A DNA stretch of 64,000 nt, taken from NCBI RefSeq assembly GCF_007859675.1, contig NZ_CP042305.1:1798001-1862000 (forward strand), read 5' to 3'. The notes below the pieces were generated by a model. The model was not told the origin of the DNA and searched no databases. It saw only the letters and a list, made by a program, of their open reading frames with translations. How positions within the stretch are numbered: position 1 is the first letter of the stretch; every line of letters begins with the position of its first letter. The stretch is from Humibacter ginsenosidimutans. GTDB lineage: Bacteria; Actinomycetota; Actinomycetes; Actinomycetales; Microbacteriaceae. Both the position numbers and the translations under genes were made by a program. Positions 44,269 through 53,582 of the stretch are shown in pieces.

Positions 44269-45048
44269 TCACAGCTGCCAAGACGGCTTGTTGTCGTACG
44301 TGTAGGTGTAGTAGTCGGCGAGCCTGAGCTTGCTCGCCGCCGCCTCGTCGATGATGACGGTCGCATGCTCGTGGAACTGCAGCACGGATGCCGGGCACAT
44401 GCTCGAGACGGGGCCCTCGACGGCCGCGGCGATGGCATCCGCCTTGCCTGCGCCCTGGGCGACGAGCACGAGCCTGCGCGCGTTCATGATCGTTCCGAGT
44501 CCCTGGGTGACGCAGTGCGTGGGCACCTCGTCGAGCGAGTCGAAGAAGCGGGCGTTGTCGGCCCGCGTCGTGGGCGCGAGTGTCTTGATGCGGGTGCGGG
44601 ACGCGAACGATGACGTCGGCTCGTTGAAGCCGATGTGCCCGTTGGCGCCGATGCCGAGGATCTGCACGTCGATGCCACCGGCATCCGCGATCGCCTGCTC
44701 GTAGTCGCGGCATGCGACCTCGATGTCGATGGCGCGGCCGTCGGGCACACGCACGAGCGTCGGATCCATGCGCAGCGGCTCCACCACCTCCGTGCGGATC
44801 ACCGACGCGTAGCTCTGCGGGTGCTCCTCGGGGATGCCCACGTACTCGTCGAGGGCGAAGCCGCGCACCCCGTCGAAGTCGAGGGTGCCGTCTGCCACAC
44901 GTCGTGCCAGGTCGGCATAGATCGCCAGCGGCGACGATCCCGTCGCGAGGCCGATCACCGCGCGCGGCTTGGATTCCACGACACGACCGATCAGTTCGGC
45001 GGCCAGCGCTCCCACCTCGTCGGCGGTCTGCTTGATGACGACTTCCAC
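44269..45048 (-). CDS. nagB: Glucosamine-6-phosphate deaminase
   Basis: NagB converts glucosamine-6-phosphate to fructose-6-phosphate and ammonia. The 259-residue protein has the LATGSSPLAIYADL phosphate loop, FALDEYVGIPEEHPQSY with the catalytic Asp, LGIGANGHIGFNEP with catalytic Asn-Gly-His, and the CVTQGLGTIMNARRLVLVAQG strand. The start is GTG at 45048 with GGAGG upstream. It follows the ROK kinase gene by 46 bp on the minus strand, after GH3, forming a nagZ-kinase-nagB operon. Confidence 0.96.
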   Translation of the reverse strand: MEVVIKQTADEVGALAAELIGRVVESKPRAVIGLATGSSPLAIYADLARRVADGTLDFDGVRGFALDEYVGIPEEHPQSYASVIRTEVVEPLRMDPTLVRVPDGRAIDIEVACRDYEQAIADAGGIDVQILGIGANGHIGFNEPTSSFASRTRIKTLAPTTRADNARFFDSLDEVPTHCVTQGLGTIMNARRLVLVAQGAGKADAIAAAVEGPVSSMCPASVLQFHEHATVIIDEAAASKLRLADYYTYTYDNKPSWQL

Positions 45049-45094
45049 GCGAATGCCTCCTCGGGCTTAAGGTTCTGTACTCAGTCTTGCGGAG

Positions 45095-46021
45095 TCAGGC
45101 GACGGGTTCCACCGCGTCGAGCGTCTCCGTCGAGCCGATCAGCGCTGCGCCGACCGCTGCTGCCGACAGATGCGGGGGAAGCATGCGCACCCGCTCGCCG
45201 AGTTCGAGCGATCGCAGGAACGCCGAGTCGTGCTCCCACTCGGTGAGCACCTCGCGCACCGGAGCGAGCAGGCGGTCCCCGAGATTGCTCAGTCCGCCGC
45301 CGATCACGACGAGTTCGACATCGACGGTCAGCACGAGCACCCGGAGCGCGGATGCCACGCCCGCCGCGATCGTCCGTCGCACCTGCAGGGCGCGCGGGTC
45401 GCCTGCGTCCGCGGCGTCGAAGAGTTCGAGCGCGGGCAGCGGAGCGGAGGACGGCCACATCCTGGCCAGGCCCGATCCGCTCGCGACGGTCTCGAGGCAT
45501 CCGCGCTGACCGCAGCTGCACACGGCGCCGAACGGATCGAACGGAATGTGCCCGATCTCGCCGGCACCTCCACGGGCACCGCGCCAGAGCACACCGTTCA
45601 CGACGACTCCGGCTGCCATGCCGGTGCCCAGGTTGAGCAGTGCCGCGGCCCCGTCGAGCTGGAGCAGGTGGTAGGCGCCCAGGGAGGCCGCCTTCACATC
45701 GTTCTCCACGCGCACCCGAGCGCCGACCCGTTCGCCGAGCACATCGGCGAGCGCCAGGTCGGCCACGCCCAGGTTGACGGCGTGGTGAACGTGCCCTGTC
45801 TCCGTGTCGACCATGCCCGGAATGCCGACGCCGATGGTCTGGATGTCGTCGAGCTCCGAGCCGTCCTGGATCACGACTTCGCGCACCGCACGCTCGGCGG
45901 ATGTGACGACCGCCTCGGGGCCCGTGCCCGTCGGGATGCGCACGTGCGCCCGCACTCCCCCGTCGTCATCGAGCACGACGGCATCGATCTTGGTGCCTCC
46001 GATGTCGAGTCCGAGCCTCAC
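45095..46021 (-). CDS. ROK family kinase (probable N-acetylglucosamine kinase)
   Basis: The product is a 308-residue cytoplasmic sugar kinase. The N-terminal phosphate loop LDIGGTKIDAVVLDDD, the catalytic VENDVKAASLG, GGAGEIGHIPF and the zinc motif CSCGQRGCLE are all present. The start is GTG at 46021, overlapping the GH3 stop by 4 bp. Between a NagZ-like hexosaminidase and NagB, the most economical role is phosphorylation of GlcNAc released by the hydrolase. Glucose kinase activity cannot be excluded. Confidence 0.9.
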   Translation of the reverse strand: MRLGLDIGGTKIDAVVLDDDGGVRAHVRIPTGTGPEAVVTSAERAVREVVIQDGSELDDIQTIGVGIPGMVDTETGHVHHAVNLGVADLALADVLGERVGARVRVENDVKAASLGAYHLLQLDGAAALLNLGTGMAAGVVVNGVLWRGARGGAGEIGHIPFDPFGAVCSCGQRGCLETVASGSGLARMWPSSAPLPALELFDAADAGDPRALQVRRTIAAGVASALRVLVLTVDVELVVIGGGLSNLGDRLLAPVREVLTEWEHDSAFLRSLELGERVRMLPPHLSAAAVGAALIGSTETLDAVEPVA

Positions 46022-47616
46022 CGCTCGTCTCCGGAGGCGGCAGTACGGTCGAGCAGATCCATCAGCGCACGGCCCAACAGCCGAGAGGCGCCGAAGGTCG
46101 CGACGTCGGCGTAGGCACGATCGTCGGACGGCCAACCCATGTCGACGACGACCGTCGGTCGGTTCGCCCGCAACGTGTCGACCACGCGACGCGCGAACGG
46201 GTAGCGGTGCACCGCCTTGCCGATCACCACGACGGGGAATCCCTCCGGAACCTCTGCCAGAATCCCGCCGAGCACGGCGTCCTGCCCGGCGTCGACCTCC
46301 GCCACGATGTGCTCGGGATGCTCCGCCCAGGCACGCGAGTCGGCGGCGTCCGGGTCCGCCGCGGTCTGCGCGAACGGCCCCCACGGTGCCACGCCGACGG
46401 CGATATTCGCCTGGGTCTCGATCCGCACGACGGCGAACGGCCGGTCCCCGCGCAGCGCGTCGAGCGCGCCATCGCGCACGTCGAAGGCCTCCTGGGAGCG
46501 CTCGATGCCGACGGGCGCACCCGTCTGGGTCGCGGGGAGAGCGCGGATGTCGCTGCGCAGCCGTTCGAGGCGGCGCGCCAGGGCACGCACCCGACCGGCG
46601 GCATCCGCGACGCGTTCGGCGCTCAACCGTCCGGCTGTGATCGCGGCATCGATGGCCGCGATGACCTCACCGACGAGCTCGTCGGTGGTCTCGCTGCCGA
46701 TGCAGAGCAGATCGCAACCCGCCCGCAGTGCACGCACGGCGGCCTCGGGGATGCCGGTCTCGCCGCTCGCACCCTTCATGTCGAGGGCATCGGTGACGAT
46801 GACGCCGTCGAATCCGAGCTCGTCGCGCAGCAGGCCCTGCAGGATGCGCGGCGAGAAGGTGGCCGGCGCATCCGGGTCCACCTTGGGCAGCACGATGTGC
46901 GAGGTCATGATGCTCAGCACACCGGCTTCGATCGCGGCGCGGAACGGCACGAGCTCGCGCTCGCGCAGCTCGTCGAGCGACCGGTCGATGACGGGCAGGG
47001 CGAGGTGCGAGTCGAGCGCGGTGTCGCCGTGGCCGGGAAAATGCTTCGCGCAGGCCGCGATGCCCGCCGACTGGATGCCCCTGGTTGCCGCGGCGCCGTG
47101 ACGCGCCACGAGCGCGGTGTCGCTGCCGAAGCTGCGCACGCCGATCACCGGGTTGTCGGGGTTGGAGTTGACGTCGATGTCGGGCGCGAAGTCGAGGGTG
47201 CACGAGGTGCGACGCAGCGCGAACCCCACGGAGTTGCCGACCTTCTCGGTCAGCTCGGTCTCGTCGAGCCTGCCCAGAACGGCGTTGCCGGGGTACGGCG
47301 AGCCGTCGGCGTAATTGAGCCGGGTGACATCGCCGCCCTCCTCGTCGATGGCGATCACGGCGAGCGGAGCCACGCTGAGGATGTCGTCGTTCAGCTGCTC
47401 GAGCTGCTGCGCGGATTCGATGTTGTAGCCGAAGATGCAGACGCCGCCGAGACCGTTCTCGAAACGTGTGCGCAGCGCGTCCGGAACGCTCGTACCGACG
47501 AAACCGGGGAGCAGGGTCGCGGAGATGGCGCGGTTTCTCGCATCCGGGTCGTTCATGTCGATGGTCGGCTCCGGCACGACGGCGGGAGCGCGCGGAGGCG
47601 TCTCTGGCTCAGACAT
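46018..47616 (-). CDS. Glycoside hydrolase family 3, NagZ-like beta-N-acetylhexosaminidase
   Basis: The product is a 532-residue GH3 enzyme that releases beta-linked GlcNAc from chitobiose or muropeptides. The NagZ catalytic dyad loop is KHFPGHGDTALDSH and the nucleophile is in VIVTDALDMKGAS. There is no signal peptide, so the enzyme is cytoplasmic and would act on imported disaccharides. The C-terminal 180 residues extend beyond the minimal NagZ and resemble the second GH3 domain. No Shine-Dalgarno is visible before ATG 47616; a ROK-type operator abuts the start codon, hinting at a leaderless mRNA. It leads the operon with kinase and nagB. Confidence 0.92.
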   Translation of the reverse strand: MSEPETPPRAPAVVPEPTIDMNDPDARNRAISATLLPGFVGTSVPDALRTRFENGLGGVCIFGYNIESAQQLEQLNDDILSVAPLAVIAIDEEGGDVTRLNYADGSPYPGNAVLGRLDETELTEKVGNSVGFALRRTSCTLDFAPDIDVNSNPDNPVIGVRSFGSDTALVARHGAAATRGIQSAGIAACAKHFPGHGDTALDSHLALPVIDRSLDELRERELVPFRAAIEAGVLSIMTSHIVLPKVDPDAPATFSPRILQGLLRDELGFDGVIVTDALDMKGASGETGIPEAAVRALRAGCDLLCIGSETTDELVGEVIAAIDAAITAGRLSAERVADAAGRVRALARRLERLRSDIRALPATQTGAPVGIERSQEAFDVRDGALDALRGDRPFAVVRIETQANIAVGVAPWGPFAQTAADPDAADSRAWAEHPEHIVAEVDAGQDAVLGGILAEVPEGFPVVVIGKAVHRYPFARRVVDTLRANRPTVVVDMGWPSDDRAYADVATFGASRLLGRALMDLLDRTAASGDER

Positions 47617-47640
47617 GTTTGTTAGTAAAGCTTACGAACA
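47617..47640. promoter_or_regulatory. ROK-repressor operator, site 1 (abuts GH3 start)
   Basis: The dyad GTTAGTAA-AGC-TTACGAAC (47621-47639) has inverted half-sites GTTNGTAA with a 3-bp centre. It begins directly upstream of the GH3 start codon. A closely related second site lies at 47733-47759. Together they would let the divergent ROK repressor control both directions. Confidence 0.7.
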
Positions 47641-47722
47641 CCTGCCCTCGCAAACCCTCCTTCGTGGGCCTCCAGCCGAGACCTGTTTTTCGGGGCGTTA
47701 TCAATTCTTTACTCACTCCAAC

Positions 47723-47759
47723 TTGACAAGCTGTTTGTAAGGCAGGTTCACTAACAAAC
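47723..47759. promoter_or_regulatory. -35 element and ROK-repressor operator, site 2
   Basis: A perfect TTGACA -35 at 47723-47728 serves the plus-strand regulator gene. The following 47733-47759 reads GTTTGTAAGG...CACTAACAAAC, an inverted GTTTGTNAG pair that repeats the half-site of site 1 (GTTTGTTAGT) and covers the expected -10. A further AGTAAAG motif lies at 47707-47713 on the minus strand. Confidence 0.65.
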
Positions 47760-47810
47760 CGTTGGGTAGTGACCCAGAAAGCGCAAAGACGCACGAATCG
47801 AGGTGAGCAC

Positions 47811-48923
47811 ATGGCGCAGTTGCGCGTGACGTCGAAGGCGTTGCCAGAACACAATCGTCAGCACAATCGCTCCCTCCTCCTGCAGACGCTCCTTCACGAC
47901 GGCCCCATGAGCCGTGCGGATCTGGCACGCGAGTCCGGACTCACGAGGGTGACCGTCTCCGACCTCGTGAACGACCTCGCCTCCGAAGGGCTCATCAACG
48001 AGCTGGGCACCCGCACCGGGGCCCACGTCGGCAAGCCCGCCAAGCTCATCGGCCTCAACGAGAACGCCTACCACGTGGTCAGCCTCGACCTGTCGCCGGA
48101 CGACCGCTTCGTCGGAGCGATCATCGCCATCGACGGCAAGATCGTGCATCGCGCCGAAGTGCCGCTCGAGAACGCCACCGGGGAGGCAGCGCTGCGCAAG
48201 GCCCTCGACCTCGCCGGCGATCTGGTGAAGCGCACCACCGCCCGGCTCCTGGGCATCGGTGTGGGTACCCCGGGCATCGTCGACTCGGAAGGCGTCGTGC
48301 TCGCCGCCCCCAACCTCGACTGGCGGGGCCTCGACCTCGCCGCCGCGTTCCGCACCGAGTTCTCCGTGCCCGTGCACGTCGGCAACGACGCCAACGGCGC
48401 CGCTCTCGCGGTGCGCACCTTCCAGGAGTCCGGTTCGAGCTTCATGCTCGTCGCCATCGAGCACGGTGTCGGCGCCGGGCTCATCATCGGCGACATGCTG
48501 ATCGAGGGCATCCATTCCACAGCGGGCGAGATCGGCCACCTCGTCGTCGACGAGAACGGCGAGCGCTGCGCCTGCGGCCGGAGGGGATGCCTCGAGCAGG
48601 CCATCGCCGTCCCTCACCTTCGCGACCGGATCCGCGACGCCGGCGCCGACAAGCGCGACGCCGTGCTCGCCGATGCCGGTCACTCGCTCGGCCTCGCGCT
48701 GGCTCCGATCATCGCGGCCCTCGGACTCGACGACCTGGTGCTCGCCGGCCCGCAGGACCTGCTCGAGGGCCCGTTCGTCGATGCGGCCCTCGACACGGTG
48801 CGCGCGCGCATCCTCACCACCGTGGGCGACGGCCCCACGGTGCGCATCGCACGAGACAGCGACGACCTGGTGCTTCTCGGCACCGCCGTGTTCGTGCTCT
48901 CAGCGGAACTGGGGGTGTCGTGA
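47811..48923 (+). CDS. ROK family transcriptional repressor (NagC/XylR type)
   Basis: The product is a 370-residue regulator with an N-terminal winged HTH (NRQHNRSLLLQTLLHDGPMSRADL, TRVTVSDLVNDL) joined to a ROK sugar-binding domain (GVGTPGIVDSEG, VGNDANGAALA, TAGEIGHLVVDENGERC, zinc motif CACGRRGCLE). ATG 47811 with GAGGTGAG upstream is the true start. It is divergent from the GH3-kinase-nagB operon and precedes an ABC importer, so it most likely represses both, with GlcNAc or its 6-phosphate as inducer. Confidence 0.92.
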   Translation: MAQLRVTSKALPEHNRQHNRSLLLQTLLHDGPMSRADLARESGLTRVTVSDLVNDLASEGLINELGTRTGAHVGKPAKLIGLNENAYHVVSLDLSPDDRFVGAIIAIDGKIVHRAEVPLENATGEAALRKALDLAGDLVKRTTARLLGIGVGTPGIVDSEGVVLAAPNLDWRGLDLAAAFRTEFSVPVHVGNDANGAALAVRTFQESGSSFMLVAIEHGVGAGLIIGDMLIEGIHSTAGEIGHLVVDENGERCACGRRGCLEQAIAVPHLRDRIRDAGADKRDAVLADAGHSLGLALAPIIAALGLDDLVLAGPQDLLEGPFVDAALDTVRARILTTVGDGPTVRIARDSDDLVLLGTAVFVLSAELGVS

Positions 48924-49086
48924 TGAGGCACCCCCAGCCCCTAGCCACAGACGTCTGGGCTCAGACCCCAGTCGGCGGCCGCGACCTCGTGTCGACGATC
49001 GCTCCCCCGAGTCCGTGCTGTTGCGCGGACGTCACTCCCTCACTAAGGACGCGGAACGCCCGCGCTCAACAACACTAGGAGATAAA

Positions 49087-50424
49087 TTGCGCAAGTCACG
49101 CATTCTCGCGGTCGGTGCCGTCGGCATCGCCGCAGCGCTGGCGCTGAGCGCCTGTTCCGGCACCGGATCGGGCTCCTCGGGCGACAACAACAACAGCTCG
49201 AGCATCGGCAAGGTCGACGGCAAGGGCAAGACCCTCACGGTCTGGGAGATGAACGGTGACCTGAGCACCGACACTCTGAACGCCATCAACAAGGAGTTCA
49301 CGAAGCAGACCGGCGCCAAGGTCAAGGTGCAGATGCAGCAGTGGGACGGCATCGGCCCCAAGGTGACGACGGCCCTCTCCACCTCCACCCCGCCCGACGT
49401 GATCGACATCGGAAACACCCAGGTCGCCGGCTACGCGGCCAACGGCGGTCTTCTCGACCTCACCAAGTACAAGAGCGACCTCGAGCAGGGTGGCACCTGG
49501 CTCGGCGGCCTCGTCGACCCGGCGACCGTCAACGGCAAGCTCTACGGCGTTCCCTCGTTCGCCGGCACCCGCGCCGTCATCTACAACAAGAAGATCTGGG
49601 CCGCAGCAGGCGTGACAGAGGCTCCGACCACCTACGACGAGCTCACCGCCGACCTCGACAAGGTCAAGGCGGCCAACGCGTCGAAGGCCGACTTCTCGGC
49701 GTTCTACCTGCCCGGCCAGAACTGGTACGCGGGCACGCAGTTCGTGTGGGATGCCGGCGGACAGATCGCCACGCAGAGCGGCAAGACCTGGAAGGGCGGC
49801 TTCTCTTCCGACGCCGCGCAGAAGGGCCTGAACGACTTCAAGAAGTTCGAGAACGCCTACTCCGTGGCCTCGGCTCGCACCCTCGACACCGACAAGCCGG
49901 ACCAGGACCAGGTCTTCGCTGACGGCAAGGCCGGCGCCATCCTCGGCAACGGCTGGGAGATCGGCTCGATCACGACCGACAACAAGAGCCTGACGACCGA
50001 CGACCTCGGTTCGTTCCCCTTCCCCGGCACCTCGGGCAAGAACCAGCCCGTCATGCTCGGTGGCTCGGTCTGGAGCATCCCGGTGAAGAGCAAGAACTCG
50101 CAGCTCGCTCTGGTGTGGACCAAGATCGCCTCCAGCCCGTCGATCCAGAACAAGTACGTCTACGGCGTGCAGAAGTGGATCCCGAACACCGTCGAGGGCG
50201 CCAAGAAGGCCATCGAGGACCCGACCCTGCCCGAGATCCAGAAGGGCTTCTTCACGGCAGCCCAGAACTCGAAGTCGACCCCGTCGTCGGCTAACTGGGC
50301 CACGATCGAGAGCACCAAGGCCATCAACCAGTTCTTCTCCTCGATCGCTTCCGGATCGGCGACCCCGGCCGACGCCGCGAAGTCGTTCGACGCGACGCTC
50401 GAGAAGACGCTGAACGGCAACTAA
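49087..50424 (+). CDS. Carbohydrate ABC transporter substrate-binding lipoprotein
   Basis: The product is a 445-residue extracellular sugar receptor of the CUT1 family. The leader ends in the lipobox LSAC (Cys about 23) followed by a Gly/Ser/Asn linker. The core has TLTVWEMNGDL, PDVIDIGNTQVAGYAANGG and the GAILGNGWEIG segment. The start is TTG at 49087, supported by AGGAG 5 bp upstream. It follows the ROK repressor by 163 bp and leads two permease genes. Given the flanking nag genes, GlcNAc or chitobiose is the likely cargo (DasA/NgcE-like role), inferred from context. Confidence 0.92.
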   Translation: MRKSRILAVGAVGIAAALALSACSGTGSGSSGDNNNSSSIGKVDGKGKTLTVWEMNGDLSTDTLNAINKEFTKQTGAKVKVQMQQWDGIGPKVTTALSTSTPPDVIDIGNTQVAGYAANGGLLDLTKYKSDLEQGGTWLGGLVDPATVNGKLYGVPSFAGTRAVIYNKKIWAAAGVTEAPTTYDELTADLDKVKAANASKADFSAFYLPGQNWYAGTQFVWDAGGQIATQSGKTWKGGFSSDAAQKGLNDFKKFENAYSVASARTLDTDKPDQDQVFADGKAGAILGNGWEIGSITTDNKSLTTDDLGSFPFPGTSGKNQPVMLGGSVWSIPVKSKNSQLALVWTKIASSPSIQNKYVYGVQKWIPNTVEGAKKAIEDPTLPEIQKGFFTAAQNSKSTPSSANWATIESTKAINQFFSSIASGSATPADAAKSFDATLEKTLNGN

Positions 50425-50433
50425 GAGAGCACA

Positions 50434-50471
50434 CGCCGGCGGGCGGCCCCTGAGCGAGTCGCCCGCCGGCG
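50434..50471 (+). terminator. Intra-operon hairpin between SBP and permease genes
   Basis: Arms CGCCGGCGGGCG (50434-50445) and CGCCCGCCGGCG (50460-50471) form a 12-bp perfect stem with a 14-nt loop, 10 bp after the SBP stop. Such structures protect the upstream message or attenuate read-through, giving more binding protein than permease. Confidence 0.7.
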
Positions 50472-50512
50472 CACCCTCCCATCCGATTCGCCCTTCGAAT
50501 AACGGAAGATCA

Positions 50513-51487
50513 ATGAGCTCTCCCTCTGCAACACTCGTTGCAGGCGAAGCTGCGGTCGCCGCGGACTCCCCGCGGCAGCCGCGGTCCCCTCGCCGCAACT
50601 CCGCACGCTTCTTCCCGCTCTGGCTGCTGACGCCGGCGGGGATCGTGATGATCGCCCTCGTGATCGTGCCGATCGCGTTCCTCCTCTTCACGTCGTTCAC
50701 CGACTACGACCAGCGCTCCCTGTTCACGGGCGAGTTCAGCATCGTCGGCTTCCAGCAGTACGTCACGATCTTCACGGATCCCGACTTCTGGTGGGCCATC
50801 ATCCGCACGATCCTCTTCACCGCGGCCATGGTGCTGGGCACCATCGCGATCGGTATGGGGATCTCCCAGCTGCTCACCCGCCTCGGCACCACGATGAAGT
50901 ACATCCTCACGATCGTTCTCGTCTTCGCGTGGGCGATGCCCACCGTGGCATCCAGCCAGATCTGGAACTGGCTCTTCCAGCCCGGTTACGGCGTGGTCAA
51001 CTGGATGCTCACCCAGCTGCACATCTTCGGCGACATGACGAACGCAGCGTGGGCGAACAACGCGTTCCTCGCCTACACCTGCATCTGGCTTCTCATCGTG
51101 TGGGGCGGTGTGCCGTTCATCGCGCTCACCATGTACGCGGCGCAGTCGCAAGTCGACCCCGCATACATCGAGGCCGCCCGTCTCGACGGCGCGAGCGAGG
51201 CCCGCATCTACTGGACCATCGTGCTGCGCTTCCTCAAGCCGACTCTGCTGCTGGTCACGATCCTGTCGGTGATCTGGGACTTCAACGTGTTCAACCAGAT
51301 CTGGCTGGTGTCGCAGGGCGGCCCGAACAACGCCACGTCGACGATCGGCATCTGGGCGTACAAGACCGCGTTCGTGAGCACGCACGTCGGCACCGGAGCG
51401 GCCATCACCGTCGTCGCCACCATCATGCTGCTGGCTCTCACCGGGCTGTACATCCGCAACCTGCTGAAGTCGGGAGAGGAACTATGA
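50513..51487 (+). CDS. Carbohydrate ABC transporter permease (MalF type)
   Basis: The product is a 324-residue inner membrane subunit with six predicted helices. The N-terminus is polar (about 35 residues). The EAA loop is YIEAARLDGASEARIYWTIVL, and the following NVFNQIWLVSQGGPNNAT is typical of MalF/UgpA-type permeases. The start ATG has GGAAGATC upstream. Its stop overlaps the next permease by 4 bp. With the SBP and MalG-type gene it builds a CUT1 importer whose ATPase must be encoded elsewhere. Confidence 0.94.
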   Translation: MSSPSATLVAGEAAVAADSPRQPRSPRRNSARFFPLWLLTPAGIVMIALVIVPIAFLLFTSFTDYDQRSLFTGEFSIVGFQQYVTIFTDPDFWWAIIRTILFTAAMVLGTIAIGMGISQLLTRLGTTMKYILTIVLVFAWAMPTVASSQIWNWLFQPGYGVVNWMLTQLHIFGDMTNAAWANNAFLAYTCIWLLIVWGGVPFIALTMYAAQSQVDPAYIEAARLDGASEARIYWTIVLRFLKPTLLLVTILSVIWDFNVFNQIWLVSQGGPNNATSTIGIWAYKTAFVSTHVGTGAAITVVATIMLLALTGLYIRNLLKSGEEL

Positions 51488-52389
51488 GCACCGTCACCGA
51501 ACCCGTCGGCGCACCCGTTCTCGAGGAGGTCCCTGCCCGACCGGTCGCGGCGCGCAAGCGCCGTCGCCGCCGTCCGCGGATCGTCTCGAACGTCGTCGCG
51601 ATCGTGCTGTCCGTGATCTGGGTCTTCCCGGTCTACTGGATGGTCAACACCGCGTTCAAGCCTCGCTACGAGGTGATGACCCCCACGCCGATGTTCTTCC
51701 CGCAGCACCCGACGTTCTCGAACTTCGTCGCCGCGGCGACGGAGAGCACCTTCCTGGTGAACCTGCGCAACAGCCTCATCGTGGTGGTCGGAACCCTGAT
51801 CTTCGCGATCGTGCTCGGCGCCCTGGCGTCCGCCGCACTGTCGAGGTTCCGTTTCCGCGGCCGCAAGCTCATCCTGGTGGTCGTGCTCGCGGTGCAGATG
51901 CTGCCGGGAACGGCCCTGCTCATCCCGCAGTTCGTGGTGTTCAACCAGATGGGTCTGACCAACAACTACTTCGGTCTGATCCTCGCGTACGTGGCGGCCA
52001 CGCTCCCCTTCACCATCTGGGTCATGCGCGGCTTCTTCGTCGCGATCCCCGTCGAGATCGAAGAGGCGGCGCGAGTCGACGGCGCGACCAACTGGCAGAT
52101 CCTCTGGCGGGTGCTGTTCCCCCTCGTGACACCGGGCATCATCGCCAGCAGCATCTTCGCGTTCATCGCGGCGTGGAACGACTACCTGGTCGCCTACACG
52201 TTCATGAACGACCAGTCGATGTACACGCTGCCGGTGTGGTTGGCCACGTTCACCACACCGACGACCGGAACCGACTTCGGCGGGCTGATGGCGGCATCCG
52301 TGCTGTTCTCGCTGCCGGTCGTGATCTTCTTCGTGATCATCCAGCGCAACCTCGTCTCCGGCATGTCGGCCGGGGCGGTGAAGGGCTGA
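51484..52389 (+). CDS. Carbohydrate ABC transporter permease (MalG type)
   Basis: The product is a 301-residue permease with an Arg-rich cytoplasmic N-terminus, six helices and the EAA loop EIEEAARVDGATNWQILWRVLFP. The C-terminal LVSGMSAGAVKG ending is typical of MalG-type proteins. It starts in the stop codon of the MalF-type gene. No ATP-binding subunit follows; as in other Actinobacteria, a shared MsiK-like ATPase is the probable engine. A long imperfect hairpin after the stop ends the operon. Confidence 0.94.
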   Translation: MSTVTEPVGAPVLEEVPARPVAARKRRRRRPRIVSNVVAIVLSVIWVFPVYWMVNTAFKPRYEVMTPTPMFFPQHPTFSNFVAAATESTFLVNLRNSLIVVVGTLIFAIVLGALASAALSRFRFRGRKLILVVVLAVQMLPGTALLIPQFVVFNQMGLTNNYFGLILAYVAATLPFTIWVMRGFFVAIPVEIEEAARVDGATNWQILWRVLFPLVTPGIIASSIFAFIAAWNDYLVAYTFMNDQSMYTLPVWLATFTTPTTGTDFGGLMAASVLFSLPVVIFFVIIQRNLVSGMSAGAVKG

Positions 52390-52426
52390 TCACCATGAGC
52401 TGAGCCTGGACCCCCAAACGGGCTCC

Positions 52427-52512
52427 GCGCCGCTGTGCGGGGACTCGACGCGACACGTCGCCACTTCAGGCGGCTGGCCGGCGTGTCGCGCCGATCCTCC
52501 GCACAGCGGCGC
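52427..52512. terminator. Long imperfect hairpin (30-nt arms) after the ABC operon
   Basis: Arms 52427-52456 and 52483-52512 match at 26 of 30 positions; the outer 14 bp (GCGCCGCTGTGCGG) and inner 8 bp (CGCGACAC) are perfect. The loop is 26 nt. It lies 38 bp after the permease stop and can end transcription on the plus strand. Confidence 0.75.
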
Positions 52513-52772
52513 ACTTCTGTGTCCGGGGCGCGACGTGCCTTGTCCATGCGGGGATGCCGCCGGCGAATTCCAGCGTGAACGCGCGGGACTGCCAGCGGAA
52601 TTCGTTTGCCTACAAATCCGCGCGCTGCATCGCCACGCGCGCTGTGCCGAGCATCCATGCGAGGTGGCGGAAGGCCGGGGCCGGAGTACGTTCGAGCGTG
52701 CGATCGCATTCGCGACGCATCCTCTTCCAGCGCAGCGCGGCGCCGCCACGCGACCGACCGAGAGCGGACGAG
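52513..52772 (+). other. Intergenic region upstream of the enoyl-CoA hydratase
   Basis: No gene is supported. It contains an 8-bp inverted pair CGAATTCC (52564-52571) and GGAATTCG (52597-52604), a candidate operator. In-frame codons extend the following gene upstream, but the sequence looks non-coding. Confidence 0.35.
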
Positions 52773-53540
52773 ATGAGCAACGGCATCCTTTTCGAGGTCT
52801 CCGACGGCCTCGCCCACATCACCCTGAATCGACCGGAGCGGCTGAACGCCATCGACGCCGAAGCGGCGCGGCGGTGGCGCGAGCTGGCGCAGGAGGTCGC
52901 CGAACGCGATGACATCACCGCCGTGCTCTTCGATGCCGCCGGGCCCGCGTTCTGCGCCGGCGGCGACGTGGCGGCCATGGCGACCATGGGCGGAAGCGGG
53001 GAGGTCGTGCGCGAGCTGGCCGACATCATCCACGACGGGCACCGCGTCTTCGCGCAGACGCCGAAGCCCATCGTGGCGGCCGTACAGGGGGCCGTCGCAG
53101 GCGGAGGCCTCGGCTTCATGCTCGTCGCCGACTACGTGGTGGCCGGCGAGGCGGCGTTCTTCGTGTCGAAGTACGCCGACATCGGTCTGACACCCGACTG
53201 CGGCGTGAGCACCCTGCTGCCGGAGGCGGTCGGCGTGCGCCGGGCGCTGCAGCTCCTGCTCACCGACCGCTCGCTCACCGCTGTCGAGGGTCAGGAATGG
53301 GGCCTCGTGGCCGAGGTGGTGCCCGACGACCTGCTCGCCGCACGTGCACGTGCCGTGGCCGAGCACTGGCTCTCCGGCGCGACCGGCGCCTATGGCCAGG
53401 CCAAGCGACTCGTGCGCGACAGCGTCGCGCGCAGTTACGCCGACGGTCTCGACGACGAGGCCCGCACGATCGGCGCCGCCTTCGACACACCGGATGCCCG
53501 CGCGCGCGTCGCCGCCTTCGCCGCGCGCTCCACCCGCTGA
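52773..53540 (+). CDS. Enoyl-CoA hydratase/isomerase family protein
   Basis: The product is a 255-residue crotonase-fold enzyme. The N-terminus has HITLNRPERLNAID. The oxyanion-hole loops AGPAFCAGGDVAAM and AVQGAVAGGGLGFML are intact, and the TPDCGVSTLLPEAVG segment places an acidic residue near the active site. It acts on acyl-CoA thioesters, typically in fatty-acid or amino-acid breakdown. ATG 52773 is chosen because upstream in-frame sequence is not crotonase-like. It is followed after 42 bp by an SDR gene, suggesting a small lipid-metabolism unit. Confidence 0.9.
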   Translation: MSNGILFEVSDGLAHITLNRPERLNAIDAEAARRWRELAQEVAERDDITAVLFDAAGPAFCAGGDVAAMATMGGSGEVVRELADIIHDGHRVFAQTPKPIVAAVQGAVAGGGLGFMLVADYVVAGEAAFFVSKYADIGLTPDCGVSTLLPEAVGVRRALQLLLTDRSLTAVEGQEWGLVAEVVPDDLLAARARAVAEHWLSGATGAYGQAKRLVRDSVARSYADGLDDEARTIGAAFDTPDARARVAAFAARSTR

Positions 53541-53582
53541 GGCGACCTCACGCCGGCTTCACGACAGACCGAACGGAGAACC

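Noticed and set aside
48948..48957. CAGACGTCTG palindrome before the SBP gene as an operator
   Set aside because: It is a single short palindrome with no related copy near the other amino-sugar genes; too weak to call.
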